Positions 57,046 through 64,000 of a stretch of 64,000 bases of DNA are shown piece by piece. Source of the stretch: Nocardia mikamii NBRC 108933 (lineage in GTDB: Bacteria; Actinomycetota; Actinomycetes; Mycobacteriales; Mycobacteriaceae); assembly GCF_001613505.1 (NCBI RefSeq), contig NZ_BDCM01000022.1:1-64000 (forward strand), given 5' to 3'. The notes under the pieces were generated by a model, which was not told the DNA's origin, searched no databases, and worked only from the letters and a program-made list of their open reading frames with translations. A program made the translations under genes and the position numbers. Numbering within the stretch: the stretch's first letter is position 1; each line of letters opens with the position of its first letter.

Positions 57046-58317
57046 TCAGAATCCTCGCTTCGTGATCTCGGCCGCGGCCCGTTCCAGGTCCTCGCGGAAA
57101 TCGGGATGGGCGATGGCGGTCAACCGGCGCGCCCGCTCGGCGAGGGTGCGCCCCGCCAGCTCGGCCGCGCCGAATTCGGTGACGACGATGTCGGTTTCGC
57201 TGCGCGCGGTGGTGACCGGGCCCGACAGAGCGGCGCTGATCCGGCTCACGGTGCCGCCCTTGGCGGTGGCGGGCAGCGCGATGATGGCGTGCCCGCCGCG
57301 AGCGCGCGCCGCCCCGCGCACGAAATCGACCTGTCCGCCGGTGCCGCCGAGATACGCCGTTCCGTGCTGTTCGGCGTTGACCTGTCCGGTGAGGTCGACC
57401 TCCACCGCGGAATTGATCGACACCAGATCGTCGAGCCGGGCGAGCACGGCGGCATCGTGGGTGTAGGTGGCCGGGCACATGCGGATCGCGGGGTTGCGGT
57501 CGGCGAAGTCGTAGAGCCGGCGGGTGCCGATGAGCGCGCCGGTCACCGAGACGCCGGTGTCGATGCGCTTGCGGGCGTTGGTGATCGCGCCCGCCTCGAC
57601 GAGGTCGACCAGGCCGTCGCCGATCATGCCGGAGTGGACGCCGAGATCCACCCGGTCGCTCAGCATCCGCAACAGCGCGTCGGGCACCGCGCCGATCCCG
57701 GTCTGCACCACGGCACCGTCGCCGATGAAGGCGGCCGCGTGGCGTGCGATCGCCTCGTCGACGGGTCCGATTCGCGGCGGGGCGACGGTGACCGGCGGTC
57801 GCGACACCTCGACCGCGTAGTCGATCTCGCTGCCGGGGATCGATTCGCCGTAGGTCCACGGCACCTGCTCGTTGATCTCGGCCACCACCACCCGCGCGGC
57901 GCGCACCGCCGCGGCGACATGGTCGCTCACCAGTCCGAGGCTGTGGTTGCCGTGCCGGTCGGCGGGCGCGACCTGGACGAAGGCGCAATCGCACCGCAGC
58001 GCGCCGGATTCGAGCATCGGCCCGATCTGCCCGACGTGGCAGGCGATCACCTCGAGCGCGTGCGAGGCGGTCAGGCCGCGCAGCGCGCCGATCGCGCCCA
58101 TGCTGCGCATCCGCAGGCCGGCGGTGGCGGCCGGGGTGAACGATCCGGAGAAACTGGTGGCGATGAACGCGGTCAGCCCGCCGATGTCCGCGGCCTGCCG
58201 CAACAGCGATTCGACCAGGGTCGGTGGTTCGCCGCAGGCCTGCCCGATCACGAGATGATCGCCGGGCCGGAGGATTTCGCTCAGATCCAGGTCCGCCGGA
58301 TCGCGCACGACCGTCAT
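57046..58317 (-). CDS. Acetyl-CoA hydrolase/transferase family protein
   Basis: This 423-residue class I-like CoA-transferase/hydrolase has a GIGAVPDALLRML motif and the catalytic glutamate region SINSAVEVDLTGQVNAEQHG. Its C-terminal GGTGGQVDFVRGAARARGG is conserved in acetate, butyrate and 4-hydroxybutyrate CoA-transferases. It moves CoA between carboxylic acids or hydrolyses the thioester. A role on a hydroxy acid is possible given the 4-hydroxyacyl module nearby. Start and end are coupled to both neighbours. Confidence 0.92.
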   Translation of the reverse strand: MTVVRDPADLDLSEILRPGDHLVIGQACGEPPTLVESLLRQAADIGGLTAFIATSFSGSFTPAATAGLRMRSMGAIGALRGLTASHALEVIACHVGQIGPMLESGALRCDCAFVQVAPADRHGNHSLGLVSDHVAAAVRAARVVVAEINEQVPWTYGESIPGSEIDYAVEVSRPPVTVAPPRIGPVDEAIARHAAAFIGDGAVVQTGIGAVPDALLRMLSDRVDLGVHSGMIGDGLVDLVEAGAITNARKRIDTGVSVTGALIGTRRLYDFADRNPAIRMCPATYTHDAAVLARLDDLVSINSAVEVDLTGQVNAEQHGTAYLGGTGGQVDFVRGAARARGGHAIIALPATAKGGTVSRISAALSGPVTTARSETDIVVTEFGAAELAGRTLAERARRLTAIAHPDFREDLERAAAEITKRGF

Positions 58318-59501
58318 GCGGCGCCTCCTCCCTCACCGGTGCGCGCCAGACGGCTGTCTCGATCGCCGACGAGTTCGGCGGTGTGGGCGCCCAGCCGCGG
58401 CGCCGGTCCGGCCACGCGGCCGGGGGTTCGGGAGAACCACGCGGGCGGCCCCGGGAACCGCACCGGACCGTTCGGCGTGTCGACGGTTTCGAAGAAGCCC
58501 ACCGCCTCGAGATGCGGATTGCCGAACAGTGCCTCCAGCGAATTCACCGGCGCCGCGGGGATGTCGAGGGTCTCGAGCAGGTCCAGCCACTGCTGGGTCG
58601 TGCGCTCCCGGAACGTGTCGGCCAGCAGGGCGTAGACCTCGTCGATCCGCGCGGCCCGCTGTGCCAAGGTCGCGAATTCGGGTGTGGCCCAAGGCGGACA
58701 CACCGCATCGACGAACGCGTTCCACTGTTTGTCGTTGTAGACCAGTGCCGCGAGGTATCCGTCGGCGGTGCGGTAGGGCTTGCGGTCCGGTGTGAGCGCA
58801 CGCGGATATCCCGGCGGCGCGAGCGCCGGTTCGAACAGAGCGCCGGCAGCGTGCTCCACGAGCATGAACGCCGCCATCGTCTCGAACATGGCGACCTCCA
58901 CCTCCTGGCCCTCGCCGGTGCGTTCCCGATGGAACAGCGCCATCACCGTCGCGTACAGGGCGGTCAGGCCGGCGACCTTGTCCGCCATGATGGTGCCGAC
59001 GTAGGCGGTGTGGCCGGTCAGGCGCTGTTGCACATACGGCAGTCCACATTCGGCCTGGACCGTGTCGTCGTAGGCGGTGCGATCCGCGTCCGGGCCGCGG
59101 CGGCCGTAGCCGTAGCAGTTGGTGTAGACGATCGCGGGATTCACCGCCGCCACCGCCGGATAGTCGAAACCCAGTGCCGCGATCGCCCGTCCGCGCATCG
59201 AATGGATGAACACGTCGCCGGTGCGGATCAATGCGCGCAGTGCCGCCTTGCCGGACTCGGTGCGCAGATCCAGCACCACGCTGCGTTTGCCGCGGTTGAC
59301 GTTGACGAAGACCCCGCCCATGCCGGGTTCCGGCCCGGCGGAGATGTAGCGGGTGTTGTCCCCGGCGGGCGGCTCGATCTTGATCACCTCCGCGCCCATA
59401 TCGGCCATGATCTGGGTGCAGTACGGGCCCATGACCATCGCGGTCAGGTCGATGACCCGCACCCCCGCCAGCGGACCGGCGGCGGTGTTCGGCGGCTGCA
59501 T
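58314..59501 (-). CDS. CaiB/BaiF family III CoA-transferase
   Basis: This 395-residue protein has canonical order: PLAGVRVIDLTAMVMGPYCT, AEVIKIEPPAGDNTR, NRGKRSVVLDL, and the active-site aspartate in TAYDDTVQAECGLPY. The small domain is present (TADGYLAALVYND). GAGGAGG lies 8 bp before the ATG at 59501; an in-frame GTG at 59525 upstream is less likely. It leads a three-gene leftward operon with the acetyl-CoA hydrolase-like and crotonase genes, all touching or overlapping. Confidence 0.93.
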   Translation of the reverse strand: MQPPNTAAGPLAGVRVIDLTAMVMGPYCTQIMADMGAEVIKIEPPAGDNTRYISAGPEPGMGGVFVNVNRGKRSVVLDLRTESGKAALRALIRTGDVFIHSMRGRAIAALGFDYPAVAAVNPAIVYTNCYGYGRRGPDADRTAYDDTVQAECGLPYVQQRLTGHTAYVGTIMADKVAGLTALYATVMALFHRERTGEGQEVEVAMFETMAAFMLVEHAAGALFEPALAPPGYPRALTPDRKPYRTADGYLAALVYNDKQWNAFVDAVCPPWATPEFATLAQRAARIDEVYALLADTFRERTTQQWLDLLETLDIPAAPVNSLEALFGNPHLEAVGFFETVDTPNGPVRFPGPPAWFSRTPGRVAGPAPRLGAHTAELVGDRDSRLARTGEGGGAA

Positions 59502-59680
59502 GATCGGTGCCTCCTCGTTCGACACTCCCGCGCGACGACCGGCTCCGGACGGGCGTGACCACGGCGTCCGGGCACGTGGAATCGAAGCCCACCGGCCGCG
59601 CGGAGTCGCGAACAGCCCTCGGGGGCAACATCTTCAGGCTATCTGATGAATCTTTACAAGGATAGTGATATCAAGGTTCG
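59502..59680. promoter_or_regulatory. Divergent promoter region (CaiB / CoA ligase)
   Basis: This is a 179-bp non-coding region between divergent genes. Its right part (59638-59675) is A/T-rich, with CTATC/GATAG arms 17 bp apart and the palindrome TGATATCA at 59666-59673. It has no GAGAAT repeat, so this locus is probably outside the main regulon. Confidence 0.45.
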
Positions 59681-61195
59681 GTGGGCAGTGACAACAACGG
59701 CGTGCGGATTCCCGCTTCGGTCGCCGCGATCCTCGATCCGATGCTGGCCACCCGGCCCGGCGCCACCGCCATCGAAGCGGCGTCGGGCGCGTGGACGTAT
59801 GCCGAACTCGACGAAGCGGCGGCGCGGGCGGCCGGCGCGCTGTGGCGGCTCGGGGTACGCCCGGGTGATCGGGTCGCGGCGTGCCTGCCCAACGATCTGC
59901 CCATCGTGGCGGCCTTCCACGGCGCCCAGCGGATCGGCGCGGTGTGGGCGGGAATCGGCGAGGCGGCCGCGGCATCCGAACAGCAACTGCTGTGCGATCT
60001 GGTGGAGCCGTCGGTCGTCCTGGCCGGACCGCGATTCGAACCACGGGTTTCGCAAGCTGTCGATCCCGACCGATGGACCGGGCTGCTGCGCGCGGCAGAC
60101 CCGGCACCGCGAGTGGAGACCGATCCCGAGGCACCGGCCGGAATCGCGTTCACCAGCGGTACCTCCGGGGTTCCCAAGGCCGTCGTGCATTCCCAGCGCG
60201 GCATGCTGCTGCCGGGCGCGGTCACGGTGGCGACCCGCGGCTGGGGTCCGGATCTGCGCCGCGGCGACAGTTTCGCGCTGACCATTCTCAACATGATGAT
60301 TCTGTCCACCCTCACCACCGCCCAGGCCGGCGGGACCGCGGTGATCATGAACCGGCGCGACGCCGACGGAGTGGCGGAATGGATTGCCGCACATCGGGTT
60401 ACGGTGTGGAACGGCGCACCCGCCCAGCTCTACGATCTGGCCCGCCGCAATGCCGATCTGACCTCGCTGCGTGAGGTGTGGAGCGGCGGCAGCGACACCT
60501 CCGACGCCGTGCGCGACGCCTTCGCCGAGGCCCACGGCCTGGTTCCGCGCGTCACCTACGGGCTCACCGAGGCGCCGACCGTGGTGTCGATCGACCCGCC
60601 CGGTCCGGCGTGGCGGCCGGGCACGAGCGGCCGGGTGACGCCGCAGTTCGACGTAGCCGCCTACGACGACGGCGATCGCCGCCTGCCCGCCGGCGAGCCG
60701 GGTGAATTGCGGCTGTCCCCCGCACCGGCCGGGCCGTGGGCAGGCCGTTGGACACCGATGCTGGGCTACTGGGCCGATGGCCGCGTGCGTCCGGGCGAGC
60801 CGCTGCCGCTACCGACCGGCGATATCGGCACCGTCGACGAGGAGGGCTGGCTGCGGGTGATCGACCGCAAGAAGCTGGTGATCATCCGGGGCGGCGCGAA
60901 CGTCTATCCGCTCGAGGTGGAGCGCGTCATCACCGGATATCCGCAGGTCGCCGCCGCCGCGGTCTGCGGGATTCCCGACGATCGGCTCGGCCAGCGGGTC
61001 GCCGCGGTCGTCGAAAGTACCGGGCCGGCAGTCGATTTCGAAGCGCTGACGGCCTGGTGCCGGCGCGAACTCGCAAGTTACAAGGTACCCGAGCGCTGGG
61101 TTCAGGTGCCGGCGCTGCCGGTGAATGCGATGGGCAAGATTCGGCGCACCGAACTCGCGGCACTGGTCGCCGCGCGGCCCGGAGAACCGTCGTGA
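59681..61195 (+). CDS. AMP-binding acyl-CoA ligase
   Basis: This 504-residue ANL ligase has FTSGTSGVPKAVVHSQRG (about 160-177), VTYGLTEAPTVV, the hinge GWLRVIDRKKLVIIRGG, and the C-terminal VNAMGKIRRTEL with the catalytic lysine. The A8 motif reads DRKKLVIIRGGANVYPLEVE, as in medium-chain or aromatic acid ligases. It is the third CoA ligase of the window. The GTG at 59681 follows AAGG. It is followed by an SDR gene. Confidence 0.92.
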   Translation: MGSDNNGVRIPASVAAILDPMLATRPGATAIEAASGAWTYAELDEAAARAAGALWRLGVRPGDRVAACLPNDLPIVAAFHGAQRIGAVWAGIGEAAAASEQQLLCDLVEPSVVLAGPRFEPRVSQAVDPDRWTGLLRAADPAPRVETDPEAPAGIAFTSGTSGVPKAVVHSQRGMLLPGAVTVATRGWGPDLRRGDSFALTILNMMILSTLTTAQAGGTAVIMNRRDADGVAEWIAAHRVTVWNGAPAQLYDLARRNADLTSLREVWSGGSDTSDAVRDAFAEAHGLVPRVTYGLTEAPTVVSIDPPGPAWRPGTSGRVTPQFDVAAYDDGDRRLPAGEPGELRLSPAPAGPWAGRWTPMLGYWADGRVRPGEPLPLPTGDIGTVDEEGWLRVIDRKKLVIIRGGANVYPLEVERVITGYPQVAAAAVCGIPDDRLGQRVAAVVESTGPAVDFEALTAWCRRELASYKVPERWVQVPALPVNAMGKIRRTELAALVAARPGEPS

Positions 61196-61247
61196 CCGCA
61201 CGGCGCACCTACCACAGGAAACCCGCTGCGGCGAAAGGGAGTACGCG

Positions 61248-62027
61248 GTGACCGGACAGCACGGCCGCGGCGGGGCGGACGTCTTCGATCTCGAGGGCCG
61301 GGTCGCGATCGTGACCGGCGCGTCGTCGGGCCTCGGAGCAGCCGTGGCCCGCACCCTCGCCGGACTCGGCGCCCGGGTAGCGGTGGTGGCGCGACGGCGC
61401 GATCGGCTGGACGAGCTGGCCGTGGAGATCGACGGCCTCGCCGTCACCGCCGACCTGTCGGAGCTGGACCGGATCGGCGTGATCGCCGAGGCGACGGCCG
61501 CCGCCCTGGGTCCGCCGGAAATCCTGGTCAACGCGGCGGGCACCATGTTCACCGAGGAACGCGCGGAATCCGAACCGCTGCCGGCCATCCGGTCCACCCT
61601 GGAGCTGAATCTGGCCGCACCCCTGCTGCTGTCGCAGTCGGTATTCGAGCATATGCGCGCGGTCGGCCGCGGCAGTATCGTCAACATCTCCTCGATCAGT
61701 GGCCGAGTGGGCATCCCGGGCATCCCGCAGGCGTCCTACGCCGCCAGCAAGGCCGGATTATCCGGTCTGACAGCCGAATTGGCGGTCCAGTGGGCCCGCC
61801 ATTCCATCCGGGTGAACACGGTCGCCCCGGGTTTTTTCCGCAGCGAGATCACCGCCCCGCTCTACGACAACGAGCGCCCCCGCGAATACCTGCGCCGCAA
61901 CACTCCCCTGCCACGCCACGGCACACCGGAGGATGTGGTGGGCGCGGTCGCCTGGCTGGCCGGTGACGCCGCGAGCTACGTGACCGGCCAGACCATCGTC
62001 GTGGACGGTGGGTGGACCGCCCGCTGA
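61248..62027 (+). CDS. Short-chain dehydrogenase/reductase
   Basis: This is a 259-residue classical SDR with TGASSGLGAAVARTLAG, NAAGTMFTEE, NISSISGRVG, the catalytic YAASKAG and GQTIVVDGGWTAR at the end. The GTG at 61248 is preceded by GAAAGGGAG. A short insertion (FDLEGRVAIV) precedes the Rossmann motif. It would oxidise a hydroxyacyl intermediate or reduce a ketone. It forms a probable two-gene operon with the ligase. Confidence 0.92.
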   Translation: MTGQHGRGGADVFDLEGRVAIVTGASSGLGAAVARTLAGLGARVAVVARRRDRLDELAVEIDGLAVTADLSELDRIGVIAEATAAALGPPEILVNAAGTMFTEERAESEPLPAIRSTLELNLAAPLLLSQSVFEHMRAVGRGSIVNISSISGRVGIPGIPQASYAASKAGLSGLTAELAVQWARHSIRVNTVAPGFFRSEITAPLYDNERPREYLRRNTPLPRHGTPEDVVGAVAWLAGDAASYVTGQTIVVDGGWTAR

Positions 62028-62262
62028 CGACAGCGAAACCATCGCTGCGACCGGGCATGCCGGCCGGACCGCCTCGCGACCGGCCACCAGTGCCTTCACC
62101 GGCATGCGGACACGACCGCGTCCGCGCGTGCGGTCCATCGCCATTGGTTGGGGCCGTCTCGATCCGAGACGTCCGGCCTCGTGAACCGAGGCGCGGACCG
62201 CCAGGCGTCACCTGTAGGACGCGGTCGGGATACCACCGGTGGGCGCGCGGCGCTACCGCGCC

Positions 62263-63387
62263 TCACGGAGTGAAGTCCGGTTCCCGGTAGCGGTGGGCGA
62301 GGTGGGCGCGGTGTTCGGCCGGGGAGCCGAACAGTGCGCGGTTGAAGGTGGCGCGTTCCAGGTAGCGGTGGATGCCGCTCTCCCAGGTGTATCCCATTCC
62401 GCCGTGCAGTTGCATGGCCTTTCCGGCGATGCCGACCGCGACGGCACAGGTGTGGGACTTGGCTCGGGCGACCGCGATCCACGCATCGGCGGCGCCACGG
62501 ACGTGCACGGCGACGGCGTCGTCGACGAGGCGGGTCGCGATGCGCAGGGCGACGAGCATATCCGCGCACGCGTGTTTCACCGCTTGAAAGGAGCCGACCG
62601 CCCGGCCGAACTGTTCGCGGGTGCGCACGTGGGTGACGGTGGCTTCGAGGGCCGCCTCGGCGAGTCCGACGCTGTCGATCGCGGTGGCCAGCGCGGCCCG
62701 CTCGAACAGCGCAGGCAGCGGGGCGGCCCCTGTCCAGGGCCACACCGACTCCGCGTAGACGCGGGCGTCCTCGGCGTGCACCGCGCCGACGGCGCGGGTC
62801 GCGTCGAGAATCGGCTGCTCGGTGACCGCGAGACCGGGGGAGCCGGGTGACACCGCCACCAGAACCGTCGATCCGTCCGGTTCCCTCGCCGGAATCAGCA
62901 GCGTGGTCGCGGCGGTGACATCGGCCGCGAAGTTCATTGTGCCACAAAGAAATACGGCATCGTCGCGGCGCTCGATCCGGAACGGAACGAATCCGCCGGA
63001 CCCGCCCCACGGTGGCGCGGCGTCCCCGCCCGCCACCACGATCGGCACGGCCGCGCCGCCGGCGGTCGCGCGCAGCAGCCGGTCCCGGGCGGCGTTCGGC
63101 GCCACCGCGGCGAGTGCGGGCAGCGTCAGCGCCGTCACCGAGGCGTAGGGGCTGCGGGTGAGGGCGCGGCCCATTTCCCGCAGCACCACCGCGACTTCGG
63201 CGAATGTGGCTCCCGCGCCGTCGAATTCGGCGGCAACCTCGAGACCCGGCCACCCCGATGCCGCGATCGGCGTCCAGTCCTGCGGCTCCCCCGGCGCGGT
63301 CGCCCCGAGTACGCGCCGCGCCACCGCGCGCAGGTCGTCGTGCACGTCCGCGAAGTCGGTCACCGGCTCCGACAGCCGCCCGGTCAT
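62263..63387 (-). CDS. Acyl-CoA dehydrogenase (FadE-type), second subunit-like
   Basis: This 374-residue dehydrogenase-fold protein has a short N-terminal domain and the C-terminal FAD half (REQFGRAVGSFQAVKHACAD, GKAMQLHGGMGYTWESGIHRYL). The middle domain is diverged, as in the smaller chain of FadE pairs. It starts inside the preceding dehydrogenase gene (ATGA overlap at 63384-63387), so the two probably form a heteromeric enzyme like the 15622/16752 pair. The 235-bp gap 62028-62262 before its end holds no gene I can support. Confidence 0.9.
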   Translation of the reverse strand: MTGRLSEPVTDFADVHDDLRAVARRVLGATAPGEPQDWTPIAASGWPGLEVAAEFDGAGATFAEVAVVLREMGRALTRSPYASVTALTLPALAAVAPNAARDRLLRATAGGAAVPIVVAGGDAAPPWGGSGGFVPFRIERRDDAVFLCGTMNFAADVTAATTLLIPAREPDGSTVLVAVSPGSPGLAVTEQPILDATRAVGAVHAEDARVYAESVWPWTGAAPLPALFERAALATAIDSVGLAEAALEATVTHVRTREQFGRAVGSFQAVKHACADMLVALRIATRLVDDAVAVHVRGAADAWIAVARAKSHTCAVAVGIAGKAMQLHGGMGYTWESGIHRYLERATFNRALFGSPAEHRAHLAHRYREPDFTP

Positions 63388-64000
63388 CGCGGCACCACCG
63401 GTTCCCGCGGCAGGCCCAGTCCGCGTTCCCCGATGATGGTGCGCTGGATCTCGCTGGTGCCGCCGGGAATGGTCCACTCCCACGATCCGAGGAAGTCGAG
63501 CATCCAGGCCCCCGACTCCCATCCGCTCGACCGCGGTTTGCGCAACACCGCATGGGCGCTCACCCCCGCCACCTCCGTCCCGAAATCCGTCATCCGCTGC
63601 AGCAGTTCGCTGTAGTACAACTTCACGATCGAGGCATCGGCCGGGCCGGGCCGCTCGGCCGCCACCAGATCCGCGCACAGACCCCGCAGGCCGGCCAGTT
63701 CGGTTTCCAGCTGCGCCAGCCGATCCGCGACCGGCGGATCGTCCAGCGCGCACCCGCCACCGGGACGCGGCCGCGCGCACAGCGAGACCAGTCGACGGAA
63801 ACCGCCGTGCGCCAGCCGTTCGGCCAGTTCGAGCATCGTCAGCCCGCGTTCGGCGCCGAGTGTCCGCTGCGCCACCTGCCAGCCCTGATGCTCGGGACCG
63901 ATGAGATTCGCCGCGGGTATCTCGACCGCGTCGAGGAAGATTTCGCAGAAATGCCACTCCCCGGTGGCCTGCCGGATCGGCCGCACCTGCACCCCGGGTG
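63384..64000 (-). CDS. Acyl-CoA dehydrogenase (partial, 5' end beyond window)
   Basis: The frame is open at the right edge, so the N-terminal half is missing. What is seen covers about 205 residues: TGEWHFCEIFLDAVEIPAAN and LIGPEHQGWQVAQRTLGAER of the middle and C-terminal domains, then SWEWTIPGGTSEIQRTIIGE and RGLGLPREP. The GGTSEIQ motif is that of catalytically active FadE chains. The stop overlaps the next gene start (ATGA). It is the presumed catalytic partner of 62263-63387. Confidence 0.92.
   Translation of the reverse strand, partial: PGVQVRPIRQATGEWHFCEIFLDAVEIPAANLIGPEHQGWQVAQRTLGAERGLTMLELAERLAHGGFRRLVSLCARPRPGGGCALDDPPVADRLAQLETELAGLRGLCADLVAAERPGPADASIVKLYYSELLQRMTDFGTEVAGVSAHAVLRKPRSSGWESGAWMLDFLGSWEWTIPGGTSEIQRTIIGERGLGLPREPVVPR

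Noticed and set aside
56330-58336. 668-codon reverse-strand frame across three genes
   Set aside because: It is rich in Arg and Gly with no recognisable motif, and lies one frame off the acetyl-CoA hydrolase-like and crotonase genes that carry real active-site residues.
59638-59673. CTATC/GATAG inverted repeat before the CoA ligase as a firm operator
   Set aside because: The arms are only five bases with a 17-base spacer, too weak to call. It is kept only as part of the promoter region entry.
1-64000. CRISPR arrays, tRNA/rRNA genes, intact insertion sequences, prophage
   Set aside because: I saw no regularly spaced repeats, no tRNA cloverleaf sequence and no complete transposase or phage structural gene.

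Overview
The DNA is G+C-rich, with strongly G/C-biased third codon positions, many GTG/TTG starts, frequent ATGA/GTGA gene overlaps and actinobacterial families (mycofactocin-coupled SDR, P450 with a 3Fe-4S ferredoxin, many FadD/FadE/EchA/CaiB genes, TetR, CGNR and XRE regulators). This fits a chromosomal segment of a mycolic-acid actinomycete, most likely Nocardia or a close relative. The genus is an inference from gene content. No rRNA, tRNA, CRISPR array or intact insertion sequence was seen.

Layout. (1) 1-4243 is an accessory block of visibly lower G+C: an XRE regulator open at the left edge, divergent from a tightly coupled operon of a resolvase-like protein, a Gfo/Idh/MocA oxidoreductase, a DegT-type sugar aminotransferase and a NUDIX hydrolase. 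It ends at an IS701-like transposase remnant (about 4300-4480). (2) 4504-18002 is the first part of a large CoA-dependent catabolic island: crotonases, two AMP-binding CoA ligases (one FadD3-like), amidohydrolases, a domain-rearranged CaiB transferase and an acyl-CoA dehydrogenase pair. (3) 17981-23421 is a more ordinary stretch: a TetR/NmrA divergent pair, a NUDIX hydrolase, an M3 peptidase and a secreted protein. (4) 23700-29026 is a second lower-G+C accessory block: HIT protein, epoxide hydrolase, CGNR and XRE regulators, a second resolvase-like protein and two genes that look frameshifted. (5) 29198-64000 continues the catabolic island. It has a leftward operon (aldehyde dehydrogenase, CaiB, OB-fold protein, thiolase) and a rightward ten-gene operon (TauD dioxygenase, two SDRs, ferredoxin, P450, DUF35-Ltp fusion, hydrolase, DoxX, two beta-hydroxyacid dehydrogenases). 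Next come TetR-controlled groups, an acyl-CoA dehydrogenase/phosphotransferase/crotonase module resembling the 4-hydroxyacyl-CoA pathway, and further CoA-transferase, ligase and dehydrogenase genes up to the right edge.

How it may work together. A 15-bp inverted repeat, consensus near GAGARTANNATTCTC, occurs about nine times in six promoter regions spread over 45 kb (near 5.3, 6.9, 13.8, 35.8-36.0, 46.7 and 50.85 kb). All of these drive catabolic genes, so the scattered operons look like one regulon. The TetR gene at 49514-50149 lies in an operon whose own promoter carries two copies, which makes it the best candidate regulator. The enzyme set suggests oxidative attack (P450, TauD, SDRs), activation to a CoA thioester, beta-oxidation-like steps, retro-aldol or thiolytic cleavage, and handling of a 4-hydroxyacyl-CoA. 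The substrate cannot be read from the sequence; a hydrophobic alicyclic, terpenoid or steroid-like acid is plausible.

Gene debris is common: fragments of a transposase, LysR, MFS transporter, FadD and SDR, two frameshifted genes, and a 71-bp tandem repeat of an operon junction that creates two coupled 24-codon micro-ORFs.
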